From assembly GCF_020618415.1 (NCBI RefSeq), contig NZ_CP085345.1, forward strand, positions 496,001 to 560,000: a stretch of 64,000 bases of DNA, given 5' to 3'. Below are positions 8,124 through 17,700 of the stretch, piece by piece. Below the pieces are notes generated by a model. It worked only from the letters and a program-made list of their open reading frames with translations. It did not search any database and was not told the origin of the DNA. How positions within the stretch are numbered: the stretch's first letter is position 1; the number at the start of each line of letters is the position of its first letter. The DNA is from Cupriavidus sp. MP-37 (GTDB lineage Bacteria; Pseudomonadota; Gammaproteobacteria; Burkholderiales; Burkholderiaceae). Position numbers and translations under genes: made by a program.

Positions 8124-9239
8124 CTAGCGCTGTCCAAACGCCGCGCCGGCGAACAGATCCTTCAGTTCGCGCGGCTGCGAGCGCCAGTATTGCTTTGGCG
8201 CCTGCACGCTCGCACCCAGCCGGGCCGCCGCATGCCAGGGCCAGCGCGGGTCATACAGCATCGCACGGGCCAGCGACACCGCGTCGGCTTCCTGGTTGGC
8301 GATGATGGCTTCGGCCTGCTCTGGTTCGGTGATCAGACCGACTGCAATCGTCGGCAGGCCTACCTCTGCCTTCACGCGCTGCGCGTAGGGCACCTGATAG
8401 CCTGGCCCAAGCTTGATGGCCTGTTGCGGGGACACGCCGCCCGTCGTCACATGGATCGCCGCGCAGCCGCGGGCCTTCAGCGCCTGCGACAGCGCCACCG
8501 TTCCCTCGATATCCCATCCTCCCGGCACCCAGTCCGTTGCCGAAATGCGCATCCACACCGGCCGCTGCGCCGGGAACGCGTCGCGCACCGCATCGAACAC
8601 CTCGATCGGGAAGCGCATGCGGTTCTCCAGGCTGCCGCCGTATTCGTCGTCGCGATGGTTGGCCAGCGGCGACAGGAACTGATGCAGCAGGTAGCCGTGC
8701 GCCGCGTGGATCTCGATGCCATCGAGCCCGAGCCGTGCCGCGCGCCTGGCCGCAGCGACAAAGTCATCGCGCACCTTGTCCATGCCTGCGCGATCCAGCG
8801 CAACGGGCGCGACTTCCGTAGCGCCGTGCGGCACCGCAGAAGGTGCCACCGTATGCCAGCCACCGGCTGCATCGGGGGCAATCTGCTGGCCGCCATCCCA
8901 CGGCGCCTGGCTCGACGCCTTGCGGCCGGCGTGCCCCAGCTGGATCGAGATCGCAATCGGCGAATGCGCGCGCATCGCGTTGATCACGCGGCCCAGCGCC
9001 GCCTCATTATCGTCGGAATACAAGCCCAGGTCATGCGGCGTGATCCGCCCTTCCGCAGAAACCGCCGTAGCCTCCACGATCAGCATGCCCGCGCCCGACA
9101 GCGCCAGCGAACCCAGATGGATCATGTGCCAGTCCCCGGCATTGCCGTCCTGCGCGGAATACTGGCACATCGGCGCGATGGTGATGCGGTTGGCGAGGGT
9201 GAGGCCGCCGATCGCGAGCGGCTCGAACAGTTGGCTCAT
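8124..9239 (-). CDS. NADH:flavin oxidoreductase, Old Yellow Enzyme family (YqjM-like)
   Basis: 371 residues starting MSQLFEPLAIGGLTLANRI at 9239, with AAGGAG seven bases upstream; an in-frame start at 9281 would add 14 unlikely residues. FMN-binding TIM-barrel features are visible: APMCQYSA near the N-terminus, GRKAS, the catalytic-site segment IEIHAAHGYLLHQFLSP, NRMRFPIEV, and a C-terminal phosphate-binding part ending GLITEPEQAEAII and DAVSLARAMLYDP. The YqjM-like class reduces activated C=C bonds of enals, enones or maleimides with NADPH in the cytosol. It lies 29 bases upstream of the VOC gene on the same strand and is probably co-transcribed with it, which would fit handling of electrophiles. 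Confidence 0.92.
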   Translation of the reverse strand: MSQLFEPLAIGGLTLANRITIAPMCQYSAQDGNAGDWHMIHLGSLALSGAGMLIVEATAVSAEGRITPHDLGLYSDDNEAALGRVINAMRAHSPIAISIQLGHAGRKASSQAPWDGGQQIAPDAAGGWHTVAPSAVPHGATEVAPVALDRAGMDKVRDDFVAAARRAARLGLDGIEIHAAHGYLLHQFLSPLANHRDDEYGGSLENRMRFPIEVFDAVRDAFPAQRPVWMRISATDWVPGGWDIEGTVALSQALKARGCAAIHVTTGGVSPQQAIKLGPGYQVPYAQRVKAEVGLPTIAVGLITEPEQAEAIIANQEADAVSLARAMLYDPRWPWHAAARLGASVQAPKQYWRSQPRELKDLFAGAAFGQR

Positions 9240-9440
9240 GTGTAGTGCTCCTTGCGGGAATCTTGCTGGCCTGGCAGGCAAGAAGCCTGATTTTAGGCCG
9301 ATGCGGGGGTGGCTGCAGGCAGTGGCTTACGATCGCCAGCGGTCAGGGTCGCGGGTGGATGTGGCCTTGTAACCGCGGTGGAAAGAATCAGCGCAAGCTC
9401 GTGGCGTGAAGCGCCCACTTCGCGCATTGTGATGCTCTCT

Positions 9441-9938
9441 TCAGTTCGTAATGCCCTTTGTTCGTCCGAAAGGCCCGGTGACCTCGCGGCGAGGCGCGAG
9501 TTGGGCATCCGGTCCTTTCAAGGGATAGTCCGGGTGCCATAACGCGTACATGGTGACGAACACTCTGACTTCCCCGTTTCTCAAAAAATGGACAGCAACG
9601 TCCCCCATTTTGTCGTAGCGCGGCACGGGTACTATGCGTTCCTGATAATTTTGGTCGTACTCATCTGTCCAACCTACTGTCGCGGTTAGTCCGGGCTTCC
9701 ATGGGTCCGGGACAGAAACGCAGCAGGCGAATTTTCCGCCGCCTTCATGGGCAGCAACAAAGCTACCTCCACGACCATTCACAGTGAAGTGACCAATATC
9801 CCGCGCGGTATGGTTGTATCCAACGACATTGACACCGATGTCTTGCGAGCCGCAGGCGGCAAGTATTGAGATCGTCAGGCCCAAGCCTAGGGTACGCCAT
9901 TTTCGCGCGAACAAAATATTTGAAAACCTTGGCGGCAT
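9441..9938 (-). CDS. DUF3304 lipoprotein, candidate T6SS immunity protein
   Basis: 165 residues. The N-terminus ends in lipobox LAAC at about residue 29 (LGLGLTISILAACGSQDIG). The body has the DUF3304 pattern: VVGYNHTARDIGHFTVNG, then GGGKFACCVSVPDPWKPG, a WT-containing strand and HPDYPL. DUF3304 lipoproteins are often encoded beside phospholipase D-type T6SS effectors and are thought to protect the periplasm. Here it is the last minus-strand gene of the VgrG-phospholipase module, separated from the Tli4-like gene by 383 AT-rich bases, so it may have its own promoter. The immunity role is inferred from family and position. Confidence 0.75.
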   Translation of the reverse strand: MPPRFSNILFARKWRTLGLGLTISILAACGSQDIGVNVVGYNHTARDIGHFTVNGRGGSFVAAHEGGGKFACCVSVPDPWKPGLTATVGWTDEYDQNYQERIVPVPRYDKMGDVAVHFLRNGEVRVFVTMYALWHPDYPLKGPDAQLAPRREVTGPFGRTKGITN

Positions 9939-10321
9939 GGATCCTAGCCAAAAAAGCGAAATCTATTTTCGAAAATAGCTAACAGAAAATAGCCTCATTG
10001 GCTTCCCCTTAAAAACGGAGATGGAAATGGGTATCGCACATGACCAATATATACGTCATCTATAACCCTAACCTCTTCGTGAGGAAAAAAATGCACCGCG
10101 CAATGACCCGTCGACCCATAATATGGAATTTTTATGACTTTACTTTTCCAAAACTCATTCGATCGATCATCTTTCCCGTCTTGCCTTCATGCAGTGCTCG
10201 CACTACATGCACGCAGCCATTGTCGTGGCCACCAGGAGGTAGTATGCCAAACTGCCATGCGTGCTTGGGCCTCGATGCTTGACCCATTGCCATTTGCTGA
10301 ATTCGCAATTTGGTACCCACA
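9939..10321. other. 383-base AT-rich spacer, no gene seen
   Basis: Between the Tli4-like gene and the DUF3304 gene. Short open frames occur on both strands, but none has a ribosome binding site with recognisable protein content. The part next to the DUF3304 start is strongly AT-rich against the 66% GC background and contains the palindrome described at 9963. Confidence 0.6.
9963..9992 (-). promoter_or_regulatory. 16-bp perfect palindrome plus third half-site before the DUF3304 gene
   Basis: CTATTTTC immediately followed by GAAAATAG (9963-9978) is a perfect palindrome, and GAAAATAG recurs at 9985-9992. The array begins 24 bases upstream of the DUF3304 start codon, where a promoter or operator would be. 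A regulator site is inferred; the protein is unknown. Confidence 0.4.
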
Positions 10322-11722
10322 CTACTGGATACCCACCAACTCCGGCATCGGCGGCGTCGTCGGCCGCAGGCGGATGCTCTTGAGCAATGCGTCCAGCCGC
10401 GGCCGGGCCTGCTCATAGGGTGGCGCGTCCTTCGTCAGCTTGGGGTAGGCAGCTCGCGCTGCAGACTCCATCGTTACCTCGATGGTCGGCAAGATTTGTG
10501 ATCCTGCCCATCCCGCGTATCCCGTGTAGACGTGATAGCCCTCTCGCGGTTGCTGGCCTGGACGCTTGGTTTCTACGACGATGCCGCCCTGCTCCGAGCT
10601 CAATGCACCGATCTTGGCAGGACGGGGACCCAAACGTTGCTTCACCGTGGTGTTCTCAGGTAGTTGGCTCAGGATGCCGGTCGCCGAGCGGCCTGTTGCA
10701 TTCAGGATCGTGGTCTCCGATGCCCCACCGCCGGGAATCGAGGCAACACTGAGTGTGTAGATCACTGCCGGGCTGTCGGCAAAGCGAAAGGAGGTGGAGA
10801 TCTTGTTGCCATAGGTGCCGTCGTCGCGCAGGAAGGCATAGGGCAGGCAGAAGCCTCGGTCCTTGGGAATCTCGTAGAGATCGCGGGGGTGGAGTTGGCC
10901 AATTAGCTGGCGCAGGGCATTCTCTGCCACTTGCCATTGAGCTTCCGTCGGCTCTTCGAACTGCGGGATGTCTGCTCTGAGCATCGACTCAAAAGCGATC
11001 AAATGATTGCCTAAAATGATAGCGCCCCGTAGGTATGAAACGCCGCCACGACGCTGGTCATGTCGAAACGCCATGCTATGGGGACGGCCAAGATCAATTG
11101 CTTTTCGGTAACGGTCTGCCTTGAGATCGGCAATGCGCTTCTCAGACGTGGCAATATCCTCGTCGACACTTGCTATCGTATCAGGATCAACATGATTCGC
11201 ACGAAAGCGCTCTCGCCGCTCCTTCTTTTCCTTCAGCAATCGCTGTAGATTATCTAGCAAAGCAATATTCCGGCGATTCCTGTATGAAAATACTTCGTCG
11301 CGTAATTCTGGCGAAACCGGTCCATATACGGCAAACGTGGTAATTAATTCTTTAGTCTCTATCTCGATGTATCCCTTGCCGGTACCATCATTAAAATGCT
11401 GAGAAAGCCCATCAAAGGCACCCATATCACTGGTCTCAACTGGAACAGCCCATTCCAATGACACTTTTTTCGGTACATCGATGATTAGCCGCCCAAAGCA
11501 CTCTGTATGAGTACCATCAGGGCTAGTATGGCCCGGCGCGGTGGCCTGCAACCGATCCTCGCGAGTCGGATTCGGCACCTCCACACGATTTCCAAATCGA
11601 TCGGTACCAATTACCGTCTTCGGTTCTTGAGCTTGCCCGCTTTGACCACAAGCGACCAAACTCATCATAGCCATAAAAATGCCGCCAAAACCGAATTTAA
11701 GCCTGGGCATTATTATTCGCAT
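10322..11722 (-). CDS. Tli4-like T6SS immunity lipoprotein
   Basis: 466 residues from the ATG at 11722, chosen because GGAG lies nine bases upstream; other in-frame starts are at 11746 and 11710. The N-terminus ends in a lipobox with Cys25 (MMSLVACGQSGQ). The body resembles the two-domain Tli4 immunity family: an N-terminal domain with ECFGRLIIDVPKKV, a charged helical insert (about 135-195), then a second domain containing FCLPYAFL and a Gly-rich GYAGWAGSQ near the end. Tli4 binds and neutralises Tle4-class lipases in the periplasm; here it directly follows a Tle5-like phospholipase, so a changed pairing is possible. Base composition is more AT-rich than the core T6SS genes. Confidence 0.75.
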   Translation of the reverse strand: MRIIMPRLKFGFGGIFMAMMSLVACGQSGQAQEPKTVIGTDRFGNRVEVPNPTREDRLQATAPGHTSPDGTHTECFGRLIIDVPKKVSLEWAVPVETSDMGAFDGLSQHFNDGTGKGYIEIETKELITTFAVYGPVSPELRDEVFSYRNRRNIALLDNLQRLLKEKKERRERFRANHVDPDTIASVDEDIATSEKRIADLKADRYRKAIDLGRPHSMAFRHDQRRGGVSYLRGAIILGNHLIAFESMLRADIPQFEEPTEAQWQVAENALRQLIGQLHPRDLYEIPKDRGFCLPYAFLRDDGTYGNKISTSFRFADSPAVIYTLSVASIPGGGASETTILNATGRSATGILSQLPENTTVKQRLGPRPAKIGALSSEQGGIVVETKRPGQQPREGYHVYTGYAGWAGSQILPTIEVTMESAARAAYPKLTKDAPPYEQARPRLDALLKSIRLRPTTPPMPELVGIQ

Positions 11723-11746
11723 CAAGTTCTGCTCCAACTTCAACAT

Positions 11747-14737
11747 TCAGGCATTTAATCGATCTTGTGACGACGTGTTCAAAGTCGCCGTTTGCATAGA
11801 CTCACCTCGTTCTTCTGGGCCGACATTAGCAAGCGTAGTCAAATTCATACCCGAATTGCTGTTCTCGCCCTGCATCCACATTACAGGCAAGGCCACGATG
11901 AATCCGCGAATACCAGTGGGAGCACGCTCAGGCAACAATAGTTTGGCATCCCATGTGAAACCCTCGTCGCGGGGTTCAGGGCCACGCCAGAACCGATCAT
12001 TGAATGGCATATAGCCACGGAGTTCACCCTTCGCCCTATTCCAGGTTGGCCATATCGAAGTGGGCTCATTTAGTCTGGGAAGGAATGGAAATGCTCTTTC
12101 ATAAGCGCTGGCGTTACGCCGAGCTACCGCCTGAATCATCTCCCATGTTTCTTTTGCAGCCGGCTGTTCCAAGCATAAAGCCAAATTGTTACCCCTGGCT
12201 GCCCCGTCCATTAAGCCGAAATGCTTCTGCCACAATGCCTTACGCAAACGGCAGGCAAAGGTGCTGACCGACTGCAAGTGTTGGCCATCTAGTCGCACAG
12301 AAGAAGGCGTGTCATCGTGAACGATGATTGCTAATTCCGAGTCGCGGTCACCAAGCTGGCTACGATCATTGATATTGGCGCTCCCCAAGACAACAACACG
12401 ATCATCAACGATTAAAAGCTTACTGTGAACATAGATCTGCTCTGTCACAGGTCGGCCATTTAGCCTATCCCAATTTCGCAAATTGAGCAGAGTCAAGTAA
12501 CGCTCCCAATCTTCTTGAGGTATCTGCTCGTCGAGTTCCTTGAGCTTTGCGTTTTTTGCAGCTTCTTGGGCCCTCTTCACCTCCATCTTCCGCTCACGCA
12601 CATACTTCATCGCCAACAGCGCACGCCGGATCCGATTCACCAGACTCTGGCTGCCAAACACCAGCGACTGCATCGTCAGATGCTGCTGCGTCATGATGTT
12701 GACAGTGTCAAGGGTCCCTTCCGGATGCACAGGCAGTACCATGTACACATGGAACGGTTTGCCATCATAGATGGCGCGTGTAATACGATCACCCAACGCC
12801 TGGCAAATCGGATTCTTCAGGGACTTTTGAGACGGTCCCAGTGCAGCAAATCCGGCAATTTGGGCTTGCGTGGCCATGACCCGCTTCAGGTCATTGACGA
12901 AATCTGCACCACCTCCCTTGATGTCCCGCTGGACATCATCGAGCTGGCTCCATTTGAGGGACTTGTGAATCTGTCCTGGCGGCACGCCAAGTATGCCAAG
13001 TTGCGCTGCATATTTCCGATATCCCGGTGAGCCCTTGACGTCCATCAACGCATGCATCGGTCCTGAAACAGGGGCACCGCCGTCCGCCTCCGCTTCCGCT
13101 TCCCCGATCATCGTGCTGCCATAATCGGACTGAAAAAACTGACCCTCGATATAGATAAAATGAGACGCGCCTTCGATGTTCTTCAGCATTGCGCTCAGGC
13201 AACTACTTTCCGCAACGCTCGGCGCAGTCTTTTCCGCCTCTCCGGCCGCTTCGGCCACCCGCATCTTCTTCGGAGCGCTTCGGAGCACCTGGACCCAGCA
13301 TGACCCTGGCTGAGCCTTGGATCGGGCAGGCCGGTGTGCAGCCCCGATGCGGGGTACCTTGAGACGAGCCGCGATACCGAGTTGCCGCAGCAGCGGGTCG
13401 ACTGTCCTGCCATCGCTGCGCTCGTACTGCAGAGCCACGCCATTCCAGCGCCGTACGAAATTGCGACTCAGGTCATAAACCGACGGCCCTTCGATTCGGC
13501 AATGCACGTCATGCCAGGGCATGCGCGGCTGTACGCTGCTGTCAGGGCACTTTCCGCCGGCGGGCAAAAGTTTGCCGAGCTTCTCCAGGTTCGCATAGCA
13601 CTGCTTGCGCTGACTGCCTTCCGCCTGAAGGGCCAGCACCAGGCGCATGACAAAGGCCTGGATCGTATCGGCTGTACTCTGCAGCAGGGTAGGCGGCAAG
13701 CTGTCAAGCGTGGCGCCATTCAGCCATGCCATCAGCGCGGTGGTTGCGTCCTTCAGCTGTGCGCCGCCGTACTCGCGCAATTTTTCGATCTTGGTCTGCA
13801 GCATCGCACCCAGTTGCTGATTGGCCCATTTGCTTACATCGGCTGCGGTTTCCTGGGCCGCATCGATGACCTGGTCCTGGGCCTTGCGAACGAATTCCGG
13901 TACGACGTCGCTCGTGACCCACCAGTCAGAGATTTGCTTGTTGACGTCCTTGATCTTGTCACTAGCCGCGGAATACGCGTCCATTGCCCCAGCCAGCGGC
14001 TTCATCGGTGCGGATAGAAAGAACTGCGCAGCACGACCCGCCTTGTTATCGAAGCAAGCCGCCACCAGTTCGGCGCGTGTCAGGTATGCCGTTTGTTCGA
14101 CGCTGCTGAGACTATGGATCGGCGGCACGCAGCTGTTATAGAACTCGCTGCCCTGCCGCCCCTCCGCCTTGAGCGAATACTTGCCATCATCCCGACGGCC
14201 ATAAGCGAGATCGATGCCACCCACGTACGCAAACTTGTTATCGATGACCACCAGCTTCTGGTGATGCGAGAAGGCAATGCCCAAGGCACCTGGCTGATCG
14301 CATTGCGATACTGCCGGAAGGACGAAGGCGCGCGGTGCGGCCAAACCGGCGTTGAGCTGAATCACCGTCAGCGCGGTCTCCAGGTCTCCCGTATCGACCC
14401 CAACCTTGGGAGACATCCAGGGCATGACATAGACGCTGGCACCGTTCCTTACGGCGGTACGCAGACAAGTCCAGAGCGTCTTCTTTCCAGTCAGCACGAC
14501 GTCGAAATTCACTTGCCAGCCAGTGATAAATACGCTGGACTGCGCACCTTCTATCGCCCTGGCAACGTTGTCAAAGTACTCTGTGCCCGTGACAAAGAAC
14601 TGCACCGCGTTGCCCTTCACGGGTTCGGAGAAGACGTCCTTGCCGTGCACGAAGCAGCCGGGCGCAGAAGTCGCCGTCTTTACGGCCTTCTGGTCTTCAC
14701 CAAGGATCTGATACACCTGCTTGTCTGGCGCACCCAT
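11747..14737 (-). CDS. T6SS phospholipase D effector, Tle5-like
   Basis: 996 residues with two HKD catalytic motifs: His159-Lys161-Asp166 in SHHQKLVVIDNKFAYVGG, and His771-Lys773-Asp778 in VHSKLLIVDDRVVVLGSA, followed by NINDRS. The long inter-motif region (about 200-540) is rich in amphipathic helices, as in large PldA-type effectors. Members of this class hydrolyse membrane phospholipids in the target cell. There is no signal peptide, as expected for a T6SS cargo. It starts 10 bases after VgrG and is followed directly by the Tli4-like gene. The 3' third of the gene is visibly more AT-rich than the 5' part, suggesting recombination or recent exchange of the C-terminal part. Confidence 0.92.
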   Translation of the reverse strand: MGAPDKQVYQILGEDQKAVKTATSAPGCFVHGKDVFSEPVKGNAVQFFVTGTEYFDNVARAIEGAQSSVFITGWQVNFDVVLTGKKTLWTCLRTAVRNGASVYVMPWMSPKVGVDTGDLETALTVIQLNAGLAAPRAFVLPAVSQCDQPGALGIAFSHHQKLVVIDNKFAYVGGIDLAYGRRDDGKYSLKAEGRQGSEFYNSCVPPIHSLSSVEQTAYLTRAELVAACFDNKAGRAAQFFLSAPMKPLAGAMDAYSAASDKIKDVNKQISDWWVTSDVVPEFVRKAQDQVIDAAQETAADVSKWANQQLGAMLQTKIEKLREYGGAQLKDATTALMAWLNGATLDSLPPTLLQSTADTIQAFVMRLVLALQAEGSQRKQCYANLEKLGKLLPAGGKCPDSSVQPRMPWHDVHCRIEGPSVYDLSRNFVRRWNGVALQYERSDGRTVDPLLRQLGIAARLKVPRIGAAHRPARSKAQPGSCWVQVLRSAPKKMRVAEAAGEAEKTAPSVAESSCLSAMLKNIEGASHFIYIEGQFFQSDYGSTMIGEAEAEADGGAPVSGPMHALMDVKGSPGYRKYAAQLGILGVPPGQIHKSLKWSQLDDVQRDIKGGGADFVNDLKRVMATQAQIAGFAALGPSQKSLKNPICQALGDRITRAIYDGKPFHVYMVLPVHPEGTLDTVNIMTQQHLTMQSLVFGSQSLVNRIRRALLAMKYVRERKMEVKRAQEAAKNAKLKELDEQIPQEDWERYLTLLNLRNWDRLNGRPVTEQIYVHSKLLIVDDRVVVLGSANINDRSQLGDRDSELAIIVHDDTPSSVRLDGQHLQSVSTFACRLRKALWQKHFGLMDGAARGNNLALCLEQPAAKETWEMIQAVARRNASAYERAFPFLPRLNEPTSIWPTWNRAKGELRGYMPFNDRFWRGPEPRDEGFTWDAKLLLPERAPTGIRGFIVALPVMWMQGENSNSGMNLTTLANVGPEERGESMQTATLNTSSQDRLNA

Positions 14738-14747
14738 AGCTTCTTAT

Positions 14748-17700
14748 TTACTGAGTTTTCTTGTAGATCTGGTTGGACGATCCTGCGGCGAGCGCATCGC
14801 GCGCATAGCGCAGCCGTTGCTGCGTATTGTCATCCGACATCGATTGCGGTAGTCCACCACTGAAGTCACCGGCATTGAGCGCGTGGCGGGCCGCCTCTGC
14901 GTCCGTCCAGGCCGGATCCTGCTCGGCAACGTGCACGCGAACAGTCTGCCCCGGATACACCAGCCAGGTATTGGCTGGACTGGCGCAATAGGCGCGCGCC
15001 AGGGCTTCCTGCTGGGCCTGGTTGAGCACCACGTTACCATCCGCGTCGGTGATTCCCTGTACCACCAACTCGTCGTCACCGACCATACTAAGCCCCAGCG
15101 GCGCTTCGCCCACGGCGATCTTCCAGGGCGCATGTGCCAGGGCGTGCCCGCCCTCACCCGGCGTATTTGCTAGGCGCATGCGGAACTCCATGGGCTTGTA
15201 CGGCATCGGGGCTTGGGGAAACTCCGGGAGCGGGTAGGCAGTATTCACCGCCCCCTCAAACTTCCTCTGCGCCGCCTTATAAGTAATCGCCCCAGGACAC
15301 TCCACCGTAATATTCCCGCCCTCGATCAAGATCGAAGCTCCGCCGGCGGTGGCAATACGGATTCGCTTCGCCGCGGCAAAATCCACGTTCATATTGGCCG
15401 AGACCACGGTCAGATCATCCCGCGCCGCCAGCTTCAGCAGATCATGCTGCGCCTGGATATCGATATCATCCTGGCCCGCCGTCAGCTGCAAGCCAATGTT
15501 GTTATCCCCCGCCCCCGACAACCCCGCGGCCATGCCGATTGCCTGACCCGCATGGACGCGTGCCTGGCCGGCAACCGCGATGTTGCTGTCCAGGCCGCTG
15601 GCCAGTGCCACGCTCTCCCCGTTGGCCATTTGCAAGTCTTGGCCGGCAACCATGGTCAGCCCGGCACGGCCGTTCAGGTGGACCATTGCGGCGGCCTGGT
15701 GCGGGACTTTGCCGCTGGTGGTGGTGTTGCCACTGGACGCGTCATCCTTTGCCGCTTCGAGCGCTTGCCCGTCGACCATCCCCGACGCGGCCCGGGTCTG
15801 CTTGGGCAATGGTGCTTCGTCATCGTTGCCGGTAGACAGCGCCTGGGTCTGGTGGGTGGTCGCGCCCTGGCTCAGGGTCTTGACAAGGTCGCCCGCCTGG
15901 CGCAGCAGCGCGATGCCCGCGGCGTTGTCTCCGGTTGGCAGGGCCTTGCCCGTGGCGGCGTCGCGGTAGGTCGTCAGCAGCAACCCGGCCTGGCCGCGCA
16001 CGGCGGCGTGGCCGTCGGTGCGCAGCTCGAAGCCCTGGCCGCGGAAGCTGCCGCGGCGGTTGTCTTGCTGGTGGATGAGGTGGCCCAGGTTGAGCTGGGT
16101 CGATTGCAACGTGGTCGCCAGTTGCGTGCGCAGCTGGCTGTCGCTGTCGTCGAGCACCAGCTGGTTGTAGCCCTTGCCGCCGTGTTCCTGGCTCTTGAAG
16201 CCCGTCAGCGCCGCGGCATTGCGGTGGCCGTCGGGCTGGGCGCCCAGGCCGTGCCAGGCGGGGCTGTTGCCACCGGCGAGATTGCCTTGCGCACTGGGCG
16301 CGCTGTCCGTGCCCTGCGCGTACAGCGACTGGCTGTCGCTGCCCGCCGCGGCGCTCTTGCCGCCCGGCGTGGGCGCGTGGCCCGCTTCGCCCTGGCCGTT
16401 GTACAACGCCCCGATGACGAAAGGCTGGTCGATGTCGTCGTCGGCGAACTTGATCAGCACTTCCTGGCCGATGCGCGGCAGCCACTGCCAGCCCATCCCT
16501 GCGCCGGCCTGGCGCTGTGCCACGCGTATCCAGCGGCTGCTGCGGTCGTCGGCGCGCTCGCCGCGCTGCCAGTGGAAGCGCACGCGGATTTCGCCGGCGG
16601 GGCTGGCGTGGTGTTCGGCGTTGCCCTCGGGCTGGGCCTGGCCGTCGGGACCGACGACGATCGCGCTATGTACTCCCAGCGGGCTGGACCGGCTGTAAAG
16701 ACGTGGACAATCGACGTCGAGGACGCAGGCGCGCCAGGGACGGCGAGCGTCGATAGCGCGGAAGATGGCGGCGTAACCCTGTTCGCGTGCCGCACTCTGC
16801 AATGCTTGCGTGGGAGCCAGGCGCACTGGCGCGTGATCGCGCTGCACGCCCAGCAGGCCGGCGGTTGCTTCCGCGGCGTCAGGTGCCGGCGGCGGTGCGT
16901 CGAAACACAAAGCCGCCTCGAGCGGGCCCATGCGATCGGCCAGCGCGGCACGCGTGTCGGCGGCCAGGTTGTTGATGCCGCAGTGCTCCACCGCAGCGAG
17001 CAGCAGTGGATAGCCTGCCGCGTCATCTTCCTGCGGCGGCAGGTGCGGACAGCCGGTGACAGTCAGGCGCGTACCGCTACGCAGCGTGCGTACCGACGCA
17101 CGGCCGGTGAACAGCAATGCACGGGCTTCAACGGCTTCGATCACCTGTTCGGCAATCCGTTGCGCGCTGGCCGCGTCCGGCGCCAGCGACAAGCTGACAG
17201 AGAGGTACGGGTCCGGACTTGCGACGCGCCCCATGTTGCCGCCAGATCGTGCCGGCGCGTGGCCGCGGATGGCACGCTTCGCCTCCGGATCCCATGCCGT
17301 AACCGCGACACCGCCGACCGTCGCCCGGCTCTCGCACACCAGTTGCTGGATGGCATCGGCCGATTCCTGGCTATGCGCCCGATGAAAGCGGATGCCGCCG
17401 CCTGCCGCAGATTCTTCGTCTTCCGGCAATTGCGCGCTGTCGGCAAAGATCACCACCGCATGCCCGCTCGGCGCTTCCTTGTCTTCCACGACGGTATAGC
17501 CCAGGCCGGCCTCGGCCAGCAGGCGCGTGAGGAAGTGATAGTCGGTCTCGCGGAACTGCGCGACATGGGCGCGCTCGCCGAAGGCCGCGATGCGCGCTTC
17601 CGCGCCCGCCGCGTAGCGCCATTGCGCGTGCGGCGCATAGGGTTGCAGGATGGTCTCGATGATGCTGTCGAGCTTGCGGTTCTGGAACACCTGGCTGTTG

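Noticed and set aside
10132..10416. 94-residue frame on the minus strand in the spacer before the DUF3304 gene
   Set aside because: It overlaps the end of the Tli4-like gene, has an Arg-rich start and no family features; nothing supports it as a gene.
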